NCBI GenBank assembly: GCA_937902605.1
Contig: CALFNC010000133.1
Coordinates: 1-5,945, forward strand
Reading direction: 5' to 3'
From: an uncultured Acidobacteriota bacterium
Lineage (GTDB): Bacteria > Acidobacteriota > Thermoanaerobaculia > UBA5066
DNA length: 5,945 nt
How positions within the stretch are numbered: the stretch's first letter is position 1; the number at the start of each line of letters is the position of its first letter. Positions 1 through 5,945 of this stretch are shown here, one piece after another. The notes beneath the pieces were generated by a model. The model made no database searches. It saw only the letters and a program-made list of their open reading frames with translations, and was not told where the DNA came from. A program made the position numbers and the translations under genes.

Positions 1-1236
1 CGCCGGCGCGGCGGGGAGCCGGCCCGCGGCGAGCCCCGACACGGGCCGGCCCTCGAACCCCGGGTCGCCCGGGAGTCCCAGGAGGCGGCAGAGCGTGGGC
101 GTCACGTCGAAGACTCCCGCCTTCCCGCGCGCGGTCGCCGCCGGGAAGGCCGGCCCCGCCGCCGCGAGGATCCCCGGCGATTCGTGCCACAGGAACGCCG
201 TGTCGAACTGGATGGACGAGGAGGAGGCCGGCCGGTCGGCCCCCCACTTGAAGCCGTGGTCCGACAGGAGAACGAGGTTCGCTCCGGCCTTCTCGGCGCG
301 CTTCAGGAACTCGCCCAGGATCCGGTCGGCCTCCTGGAAGTAGGCGGCGACCCCTCCCTCGTATTTCCGGAAGTCCTCCTCGGAGATGTTCGGGAGCCTC
401 GGCGGGTAGAACCGCGCGAGGAGGTGCCCGATCTCGTCGGTCCCCTCGAAGTAGACCATCAGGAGATCGGGCTTCTCGCGGTCGTAGAGCTCGAGCGCCG
501 TCCGCGCGTAGACCCGCGTCGAGCCCACGATCTTCTGATAGCCGGTGATCGGGTCGGCGAGGTCCTTCTTCGCGGCGACCGCGGCGTCGAACTCCGCCTT
601 CGTGACGTGGAGCGCCTGCGAGACTTCGTCGAAGCCGGGCGTCCCGTCGCGGCGCCCGACGAGGCGGACCCCCTCGGCGAGGCCCTCGGGCCAGGTCAGC
701 GCCGGAGAGCCGCTCAGGACCTCGGCCGGAAAGAGGACGGGCGAGGCGCGATCCGAGACGAAGAAGCCGTTGACCTTCTCGGCGGGCCACGTCGCCCACC
801 AGCCCACGACGCCGACCTTCAGCCCCTTCGCGCTCGCGACGTTCCAGATGGCGGGGACCTTCCGCGACCAGCCCGAGATCGGGAGCCGTGCCCGCGTCTT
901 CGGGTCGAGCTCCTGGAAGTCCGCGATGCCGTGGTCGACGGGCGACCGTCCCGTCGCCAGCGTCGTCCAGATGAGCGGCGAGATCATCGGGTTCACGGTC
1001 TCGAGGTTCCAGGTCCGCCCGCGCGCGACGAGCGCCGAGAGATTCGGCAGGAGGCCGCGCTGCATGAGCGGATCGAGAAGCTTCCAGTCGCCCCCGTCCC
1101 AGCCGACGACGAGGAGCGGAGCCGGGCGAGCCGGCTTCCCGCCGCCCTTCGCGGGCGGCGGTTCTGCCGCTGAAGCCGTCGAGGCCAGGGCGGCGAGAAA
1201 CAGGAGGGGGACGAAAAGGACGGCGGTGCGCTTCAT
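1..1236 (-). CDS. Secreted alkaline-phosphatase-family phosphodiesterase / nucleotide pyrophosphatase-like protein (3' end outside window)
   Basis: This gene encodes a predicted exported metal-dependent phosphoesterase of the type I phosphodiesterase/nucleotide pyrophosphatase branch of the alkaline phosphatase superfamily. The 412 visible residues run off the left edge with no stop. Residues 1-23 form a signal peptide (MKRT, hydrophobic core, probable cut after TASA), so it should act in the periplasm or outside. A full two-metal site is visible: D47 in VVGWDGGDW, nucleophile S86 in MISPLIWTTLATG, D267 and H271 in EGTDEIGH, D326-H327 in LLSDHGF, and H351 in LWHESPG. The segment VGVVGWWATWPAE (residues 141-153) is typical of a bacterial subgroup of this family. 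The ATG at 1236 is the only plausible start: an in-frame stop lies at 1267-1269 with no GTG or TTG between. No clear Shine-Dalgarno precedes it. Related proteins often exceed 500 residues and may carry TPR repeats after the catalytic domain, so the missing part could hold such a tail. The natural substrate is unknown. Confidence 0.92.
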   Translation of the reverse strand, partial: MKRTAVLFVPLLFLAALASTASAAEPPPAKGGGKPARPAPLLVVGWDGGDWKLLDPLMQRGLLPNLSALVARGRTWNLETVNPMISPLIWTTLATGRSPVDHGIADFQELDPKTRARLPISGWSRKVPAIWNVASAKGLKVGVVGWWATWPAEKVNGFFVSDRASPVLFPAEVLSGSPALTWPEGLAEGVRLVGRRDGTPGFDEVSQALHVTKAEFDAAVAAKKDLADPITGYQKIVGSTRVYARTALELYDREKPDLLMVYFEGTDEIGHLLARFYPPRLPNISEEDFRKYEGGVAAYFQEADRILGEFLKRAEKAGANLVLLSDHGFKWGADRPASSSSIQFDTAFLWHESPGILAAAGPAFPAATARGKAGVFDVTPTLCRLLGLPGDPGFEGRPVSGLAAGRLPAAPA

Positions 1237-1445
1237 TGCGGAGACGGCGGGAGCCCGGCGGCTACTTCACGAAGGATACCCCGCGGCCCCCAGCATCCGG
1301 CAGATCATGCCCCGGGACATGGGGCACCTCGTTTTTTCCCTCTGACACGTAATCCCTCAACGCCGGTTGTCGATGCGCAGCATCCTTCCCGCCCAAGAAA
1401 AGGGGAGGCCCGAAGGCCTCCCCATCCCTGAAACCCTAAACGGGC
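1237..1445. other. Intergenic region between receptor and phosphodiesterase genes
   Basis: This 209-nt gap holds the receptor's terminator on its right side (1395-1423). The remaining 160 nt should contain the promoter of the phosphodiesterase gene, but I could not find a convincing -35/-10 pair. Visible structures are an imperfect 16-bp palindrome at 1306-1321 (CATGCCCCGGGACATG, one mismatched pair), a six-T run on the plus strand at 1332-1337, and a small inverted repeat GATGC-GCA-GCATC at 1372-1384. A 17-codon open frame with an ATG (minus strand, 1320 to 1267, preceded by GAGGTG) lies just upstream of the phosphodiesterase. I do not call it a gene. Confidence 0.6.
1395..1423 (-). terminator. 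Rho-independent terminator of the TonB-dependent receptor gene (UUCG tetraloop)
   Basis: Read on the minus strand, this is a perfect 9-bp stem, GGGGAGGCC pairing with GGCCTCCCC (1415-1423 and 1402-1410), closed by a TTCG loop (1411-1414) and followed directly by TTTTCTT (1401-1395). The C(UUCG)G cap is a known extra-stable tetraloop, and the GC stem plus U tract is the canonical intrinsic terminator layout. It begins 22 nt after the receptor's TAG stop, and its orientation matches that gene. It separates the receptor transcript from the downstream phosphodiesterase gene. The plus-strand reading lacks a T tract, so it should act in one direction only. Confidence 0.88.
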
Positions 1446-4400
1446 CTAGAAGCTGAGTCGGGCCCCCAGCTTGAGCGTCCGCGGGCTGCTCCTCCAAGTC
1501 ACCAGGCCGTAGTTCGTGTTCGCGCTGGTCGGGTTCGACACGGCCGAGCAGTTCGTCACCGCGCTCGCGGTCGGAGGGGGCGCGACCGTGCAGTCCTGGT
1601 TATAGCCGAGGACGTCCTGATGGTTCAGGAGGTTGTTCCCCTGGGCGATCAGGGTCACGGTCACCGCGCTGAACTTGATCGCGTAGGAAGCCGAAAGATT
1701 CATGTCGTAGTCCCACGGGGTCCGGCCGGCGCTGCCGGTCGGAACGACCTGGTAGCCCTCGGCGCCGTAGCCGCTGTTGAAATAGCCATATTCGGACAGC
1801 GGCGCGCCGGAACGCAGGTGGGCGCTGAGAGCGACCGTCAAGCCGAACGGCATCGTGTAGGTCCCGTCCAGCCGGAACTGATGCCGCCGGTCCAGGGCGA
1901 GGTTTCCGTAAGCGTTCGTCAGGAACCGCGGGTAATCGAAGTCGGCGTTGATGCCGGGGTCCGTCTGGCCTCCGCCGGGGTACGCGAACTCGCCGATGCT
2001 GGCCTCTCCGTTGTAGTTGCCGTACAGGTGCGACCAGAGGTAGCTGAACTGGGCCCACACCTGGTTCGAGACGCGATTTTTGACGACGAACTCGACGCCG
2101 TGGAACTTCCGCTCGGCGGCGGGAACGGCCACGTTCGTCGTCTGGGGGCCGGTGCACTGCGACTGCGGTGAGTTGCCGCTGGCGTCGATGTAGTCGCGCC
2201 CGTCGCACGTGTGGACTCCCTGCCCCGTCGCGTAGGGGCTGCTGGAGCCGGGGTTGATGATGACGCAGGTGTTGCCGTTGGCCTCGGGATAGCCCGCGTC
2301 GAAGTCGCACCGGTCCTCGATCGTCCGGCCGAGGTTCCGGTACGTGTAGCGGACGGCGACCGAGAGCGACGCGCTGAGAGCCTTCTCGAAGCCGAGCGCG
2401 TACTCGTCCTGGTAGATCCCCTTCAGGTTGTCCTGGAACGGCTCGGGGAAAAAGCCCCCCTGCGTGAAGGCCTGCTTGCCGATCGTCGGATCCTGCGCCA
2501 CGCTCAGCGCGGCGGAGTTGTAGTTGTAGGTGATGGCGTCGATCTTGCCGCCGTACGAGCGGACCGTGAGGTCGGTCGGCAGGGCGTAGTAGAAGCGGCC
2601 GTACGAGGCCGAGACCTTCGTCGAGCCGTCCTTCGCCGGATCCCACGCGATGCCGATGCGGGGCTGCCACTCGTCCTTCAGGAAGAACTGCTGGCCCCCC
2701 GCCTGGATGACGTTGCCGCTCCCGTCGACTACCTGGCTGTTGTAAATCTTCGTCCCGTTGTACTGGCGGACGTCCTCCTGGTCGTACCGCAGGCCGACGT
2801 GGACGGAGAGGTTCGGGAGCACCTTCCACGCATCCTGGAGGAAGGCGCCGGTCCGGTACACGCGGGGCATCACCGTATTGCCGCCGGGCAGGAACGCGTT
2901 CTGGAGCTGCGTCTTGTCCGTCGTCAGCGAGTAGAACTCGTGCCCGTAGTAGAAAGCATTACCCGCGTTCGCGCCGGTGCAGACCTGCGGGTTGCACGCG
3001 TACTTCAGGAGCACCGCACCGCCGCTGTAGATGTCCGTGGACTGGGTCAGGTTGTTCTCGAAGTCCAGGCCTCCCTTGACCTCGTGCGTCCCCAGGAAGA
3101 AGGTCAGGCCCCCCTTCACGGCGTCCCGCTTGGACTGGTTGTCGTCGCGGAACCCGCGGATGGAGCCGAAGCCGCCGGAGGCGGTGGGGTTGGACAGGCT
3201 CTGGGTGTAGTCGAGGACGGACGGGATGCTCGCCCCCGCCCCCGTAAGCGTGTAGCGGTCCTGGTGGCGGGAGTAGCGGACGTCGAAGAGGCCCAACGTG
3301 CCGAAGAGCTGCGTGATCCCGACCGCGAAGTCGGTCGCGCCGATCTTGCGGGTGGCGTCCTGCGAAAGAGGGTTGCTGGAGGTGAAGTTCCGCTCCGCGC
3401 CCGTGCGCGTCTCCGGGTCGCCGAAGATCGTCCCGACGATCGTCGTGGAATCGGTGGGCCGCGCCGTCAGCTTGCCGGAGAAGAGGTCCGCGTGGTAGGT
3501 GATCGGGAAGTTCTGTCCCGCGTTCGGCAGCCCCGTTCCGGCGAGCGTGAGCTGGTCCACGTCCTGGTTGACGCGGTTGTACGCCGCGAAGAGCCAGAGG
3601 CGGTCCTTGAGGGCGTAACCCCCGAGGTCGGCGCCGAAATCCTGGACGTTCTTTTGCGAGGTGTCCACGCCATTTGGAGGACCAGTGTAGTTCTGGTCGG
3701 TCTCGGCGGTCCCTTTGCGGGCGGCCGTGAGGCTCTTCTCGTTGAAGTAGCCGAAGGCGTCGCCGTGAAACTCGTTGCCGCCCGACTTCGTGACGACGTT
3801 GATGATGCCGCCCATGGCGCGCCCGTACTCGGCCTCGTAGCCGCCGGCCTTGATCTGGACTTCCTCGACGAACTCGGAGCTTATGGCCTTGCCCTGGAAG
3901 CCGCGGATGACGTTCGTCGTGTTGACGCCGTCCACGAGGTACTGGTTCTCGATGGACGTAGCGCCATAGATAGAAAAGGCCATGGCACGACCCTGCGTGT
4001 CGCCCGAGTCCATCCCAACGCCCGGGTTGATCTCCACGGCCTGGGCGTAATTCCGCCCGAGCGGGAGCTTCTGGACGACGTCCTGCCGGATGTTGATGCC
4101 GTTCGCGGCGTCGTTCGTGTCGACGACGGGCGCCTCACCCGAGACGACGATCTCCTTCGTAACCGAGATCTCCATCCGGATCAGCACGGTGGCCGTGGCG
4201 TCGAGGTTGACCGTCACGCCGTTCCGCTCGACCTTCCTGAAGCCCGAGAGAGAGCACGTCACCGTGTAGGTGCCGGGGGGAATGACCGGGAAGCGGAACC
4301 GGCCGGCGGTGTTCGTGACGGCGGAACGTGGTCCCTGTAGGCTGGGTGACCTGAGATCCACGCTCGCGCCCGGCAGCGGAGCCTCGTTGGCGTCGGTGAC

Positions 4401-4505
4401 GGTGCCCTCGATGCCTCCCGTGGTCTGCGAATAGGCCACGTTCGCCGTCAGACCAAGAACGGCGAGCGCGAGCACCATGAATGTGCTCAGCCAACGTGAT
4501 TTCAT
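1446..4505 (-). CDS. Oar-like TonB-dependent outer-membrane receptor with N-terminal carboxypeptidase-regulatory-like domain
   Basis: This gene encodes a 1019-residue outer-membrane beta-barrel of the large TonB-dependent receptor group related to Oar, predicted to import or bind an unknown ligand using TonB energy. Residues 1-26 are a signal peptide (MKSRWLSTF, hydrophobic core, probable cut AYS/Q). Residues 29-112 are a carboxypeptidase-regulatory-like beta-sandwich (GGIEGTVTDANEAPLPGA, PPGTYTVTCSLSGF). KEIVVSGEA (117-125) is a possible TonB-box-like segment. The plug follows to about 240, with YLVDGVNTTNV, GGYEAEYGRAMGG and INVVTKSGGNEFHGD. The barrel fills 241-1019 and ends in LKLGARLSF, with the terminal phenylalanine typical of BamA-inserted proteins. 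The start at 4505 is chosen because a strong ribosome-binding site precedes it and a signal peptide follows; the frame stays open upstream to an ATG at 4682, but that would add 59 residues ahead of the signal peptide. Eight barrel cysteines fall in close groups (504/509, 733/747/767/784, 972/986). No SusD-like partner is adjacent. Ligand unknown. Confidence 0.95.
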   Translation of the reverse strand: MKSRWLSTFMVLALAVLGLTANVAYSQTTGGIEGTVTDANEAPLPGASVDLRSPSLQGPRSAVTNTAGRFRFPVIPPGTYTVTCSLSGFRKVERNGVTVNLDATATVLIRMEISVTKEIVVSGEAPVVDTNDAANGINIRQDVVQKLPLGRNYAQAVEINPGVGMDSGDTQGRAMAFSIYGATSIENQYLVDGVNTTNVIRGFQGKAISSEFVEEVQIKAGGYEAEYGRAMGGIINVVTKSGGNEFHGDAFGYFNEKSLTAARKGTAETDQNYTGPPNGVDTSQKNVQDFGADLGGYALKDRLWLFAAYNRVNQDVDQLTLAGTGLPNAGQNFPITYHADLFSGKLTARPTDSTTIVGTIFGDPETRTGAERNFTSSNPLSQDATRKIGATDFAVGITQLFGTLGLFDVRYSRHQDRYTLTGAGASIPSVLDYTQSLSNPTASGGFGSIRGFRDDNQSKRDAVKGGLTFFLGTHEVKGGLDFENNLTQSTDIYSGGAVLLKYACNPQVCTGANAGNAFYYGHEFYSLTTDKTQLQNAFLPGGNTVMPRVYRTGAFLQDAWKVLPNLSVHVGLRYDQEDVRQYNGTKIYNSQVVDGSGNVIQAGGQQFFLKDEWQPRIGIAWDPAKDGSTKVSASYGRFYYALPTDLTVRSYGGKIDAITYNYNSAALSVAQDPTIGKQAFTQGGFFPEPFQDNLKGIYQDEYALGFEKALSASLSVAVRYTYRNLGRTIEDRCDFDAGYPEANGNTCVIINPGSSSPYATGQGVHTCDGRDYIDASGNSPQSQCTGPQTTNVAVPAAERKFHGVEFVVKNRVSNQVWAQFSYLWSHLYGNYNGEASIGEFAYPGGGQTDPGINADFDYPRFLTNAYGNLALDRRHQFRLDGTYTMPFGLTVALSAHLRSGAPLSEYGYFNSGYGAEGYQVVPTGSAGRTPWDYDMNLSASYAIKFSAVTVTLIAQGNNLLNHQDVLGYNQDCTVAPPPTASAVTNCSAVSNPTSANTNYGLVTWRSSPRTLKLGARLSF

Positions 4506-4700
4506 ATTCAAGCTACCTCCTCCTGAATTGAAACGAAAATGGGGATCTCGACACAAGAGTTCAACGACGGATGAATGGACCTGTGTGCTACTCCGTTCAC
4601 CCGGGTGCAATTCCGCTGCCTTTAAGTGGCGAGAGCGTACAGAAGGTAAGGCGCTGTAGTCAAAGGAAAGATTCTGGGGCAAGGCCGTGGCGACAGAGTC
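4506..4700. other. Intergenic region upstream of the receptor gene (probable promoter and 5' leader)
   Basis: This 195-nt gap lies between the glycosyltransferase stop and the receptor ATG and is visibly less GC-rich than its flanks. It should contain the receptor promoter. The best -35-like hexamer on the minus strand is TTGACT (4663-4658), but the hexamer 16 nt downstream (TGTACG, 4641-4636) is a poor -10, so I do not assign a promoter. A perfect 10-bp palindrome CACCCGGGTG sits at 4598-4607, about 93 nt before the ATG, and could be an operator or chance. No intrinsic terminator was seen after the glycosyltransferase, so read-through into the receptor gene cannot be excluded. The frame of the receptor remains open across the gap, but the translated stretch looks like no known domain. 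Confidence 0.6.
4515..4524 (-). promoter_or_regulatory. Shine-Dalgarno sequence deciding the receptor start
   Basis: On the minus strand the sequence reads AGGAGGAGGT, a near-perfect match to the anti-Shine-Dalgarno, ending about 10 nt before the ATG at 4505-4503. The repeated AGG gives two possible registers. It places the receptor start at MKSRW rather than at the upstream in-frame ATG at 4682 and suggests efficient translation. Confidence 0.87.
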
Positions 4701-5945
4701 TCAATCCAAAGTATTGGATCGAAATCCGATCCGCCGATTCGAGAGCAGCAAGTGTTTCCCGCTCGAGGCGAGGACCTCCGCAGGAGTTGCCGACAACGCT
4801 GGCCGGCCGAACGCGCCGAGCTGGTCCCGGTGCACGACGACGAGGATCCGCCGGCTCCCGTTCCAGCCCGCCGCGAACGCTTCGTCGGACGGAAAGAGCG
4901 CCTCGGTTCCGGGGTGCGAGCGGCCGAAGTCCAGCTCGCTCCACCCGAGCGAGGCCACCGGCGTGAGACGCTTGAGGTAGAACGGAAGCACCTCGAGGTA
5001 GTGCCCCTTCTGCAGGAGCAGGTCGTCCGGTTCCAGAATCTCGAGGGCGCGCGAGGCGATCGGCCACGGCGTGACCTCGCGCGCCGCGCCGGGAAGCACG
5101 ATGAGAAGCCCTGCCACGAACGCGAGCCACGGCGCGGCCACGAAGAGCACGGGATCTCCGCCGCGTCGCGCGCCGAAAAGACGGGGCGAGACGTTCAGGA
5201 CGAATCCGCCGAAGAGCGCCCCGAGCGCGAGAAGCCCCGCCCGCGCGACCCCGAAGCGCTCCAGATAACCGGCGCCCCAGCCGTACGCGGCGGCCGCCGC
5301 GAAGAGCAGCCCGAAACACACGGCGGAAACACGTCGATCTCCCAGGAATTCAGACCCGCGCGCGCGGGCGCGCTCGATGCCGAGGGCCAGCAGCACACAG
5401 AGCGCGGGCCAGATCGGAAGGATGTACGGAATGAGCTTCGACTGGGACGCGGAGAAGAACGCGAAGACGAGGAGGGACCAGATCCAGAGGAAGCCCTCGG
5501 TCCCGCGCGCCCGCCACCCGCCGCGTGAAAAGCCCGGCCACGCCTCCCGGAATCGCCCAAAAAAGCCCGTCCACGGCAGGAATCCCGCGACGACAACCGG
5601 GATGAAGTAGACGGCCGGCCCCGTCCGCCGGTGCCCCGTCGTCGCGAAGCGCTGGAAGTGCTCATGCACGAAATAGAACTGCAGGAAGTCGGGATGGCGG
5701 AGGGCCATCGCGACGTGCCAGGGAACCGCCAGCGCGAGAAAGAGCAGAAGCGGTCCGGGCGAGAAGATGCGCACGAGCGTGCGCCACCGGCCGGTGACGA
5801 GGACCCACAAGACGATCGCGCCCCCCGGCAGAACCACGCCGACGAGACCCTTCAAGAGGATCGCCGCCGCGCAGGCGGCATGGAAGCCATAGAGCGACCG
5901 CCTGGCGCGCCGCGACTCTCCCACCGCGTCGTCCTCCGCAAACGC
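4701..5945 (-). CDS. ArnT/PMT-family membrane glycosyltransferase (5' end outside window)
   Basis: This is the C-terminal 414 residues of a polytopic glycosyltransferase of the ArnT/PMT type (GT-C fold), which moves a sugar from a polyprenyl-phosphate carrier to lipid A, another glycan or a protein at the outer face of the inner membrane. The frame is open to the right edge, so the start is not visible. A GTG at 5924 is inside the gene, because the preceding residues continue in frame and the family's first helices are missing. Family hallmarks in visible-fragment numbering are ILLKGLVGVVLPG (29-41), LAVPWHVAM followed by FYFVHEHFQRF (72-100), a TGP...GFLPW segment (108-125), and SQSKLIPYILPIWPAL (167-182). 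Hydrophobic helices lie near 24-51, 64-80, 111-130, 152-190, 206-224, 235-252 and 266-286. Residues from about 290 on form a soluble C-terminal domain, as in ArnT. The catalytic acidic residues of the first periplasmic loop would lie in the missing N-terminus. The acceptor and sugar cannot be told from this fragment; aminoarabinose transfer to lipid A is only one option. Confidence 0.9.
   Translation of the reverse strand, partial: AFAEDDAVGESRRARRSLYGFHAACAAAILLKGLVGVVLPGGAIVLWVLVTGRWRTLVRIFSPGPLLLFLALAVPWHVAMALRHPDFLQFYFVHEHFQRFATTGHRRTGPAVYFIPVVVAGFLPWTGFFGRFREAWPGFSRGGWRARGTEGFLWIWSLLVFAFFSASQSKLIPYILPIWPALCVLLALGIERARARGSEFLGDRRVSAVCFGLLFAAAAAYGWGAGYLERFGVARAGLLALGALFGGFVLNVSPRLFGARRGGDPVLFVAAPWLAFVAGLLIVLPGAAREVTPWPIASRALEILEPDDLLLQKGHYLEVLPFYLKRLTPVASLGWSELDFGRSHPGTEALFPSDEAFAAGWNGSRRILVVVHRDQLGAFGRPALSATPAEVLASSGKHLLLSNRRIGFRSNTLD

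Noticed and set aside
184..1173. Long plus-strand open frames (184-1173 and 545-1345) over the left end.
   Set aside because: They lie antisense to the phosphodiesterase gene, whose signal peptide and seven active-site residues are intact. The translations are low-complexity and lack motifs.
2211..4340. A 709-codon open frame on the plus strand.
   Set aside because: It is antisense to the clearly recognisable receptor gene. Its translation is dominated by Val, Arg, Asp, Glu, Leu and Ala with no domain, which is what GC-rich third positions produce on the opposite strand.
4636..4663. A sigma-70-type promoter (TTGACT, 16 nt, TGTACG) for the receptor.
   Set aside because: The -10 hexamer matches the consensus at only three of six positions, too weak to annotate in a bacterium whose promoter consensus is unknown.
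4506..4682. N-terminal extension of the receptor to an upstream ATG at 4682.
   Set aside because: It would place 59 residues ahead of a normal signal peptide, lacks family similarity, and ignores the strong AGGAGGAGGT ribosome-binding site at 4524-4515.
4752..5528. Plus-strand open frame of 258 codons opposite the glycosyltransferase, and other overlapping minus-strand frames (4660-5319, 5195-5665).
   Set aside because: These are Arg/Glu/Pro-rich shadows in other frames of a gene whose membrane helices and family motifs are clear.
4701..5924. Treating the GTG at 5924 as the true start of the glycosyltransferase.
   Set aside because: The frame remains open to the window edge, and the fragment begins in the middle of the family's helix array, so the catalytic N-terminal part must lie beyond 5945.

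Overview
This is a GC-rich bacterial window with three protein genes, all on the minus strand. In transcription order (right to left) they are the 3' three quarters of an ArnT/PMT-type integral-membrane glycosyltransferase (4701-5945, running off the right edge), a complete Oar-like TonB-dependent outer-membrane receptor (1446-4505), and the 5' part of a secreted alkaline-phosphatase-superfamily phosphodiesterase (1-1236, running off the left edge). A double-membrane (Gram-negative-type) envelope follows from the receptor. A very large orphan receptor with an N-terminal carboxypeptidase-regulatory-like domain, beside a tryptophan-rich AP-family phosphodiesterase and in high-GC DNA, fits Acidobacteriota best. 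That placement is inferred from gene content, not from a marker gene.

Layout from left to right: 1-1236 is the phosphodiesterase, with a signal peptide and all seven expected metal-site and nucleophile residues visible. Positions 1237-1445 form an intergenic region holding a strong intrinsic terminator for the receptor gene (1395-1423) and an unexplained palindromic, T-rich patch (about 1300-1350). 1446-4505 is the receptor, with a strong Shine-Dalgarno sequence that fixes its start. Positions 4506-4700 form an intergenic region of visibly lower GC that probably carries the receptor's promoter and 5' leader. 4701-5945 is the glycosyltransferase.

Gaps of 195 and 209 nt, with a terminator in the second, argue that these are separate transcription units rather than one operon. 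All three products act at the cell envelope: sugar transfer from a lipid carrier at the inner membrane, phosphoester hydrolysis in the periplasm or outside, and an outer-membrane barrel. Nothing in the sequence shows that they share a pathway.

No RNA gene, CRISPR array, complete mobile element or defence system was seen. The most useful second looks are the UUCG-capped terminator, the paired cysteines in the receptor barrel, and the possible insertion-sequence scar or regulatory patch at 1300-1350. I found no convincing new biological system.
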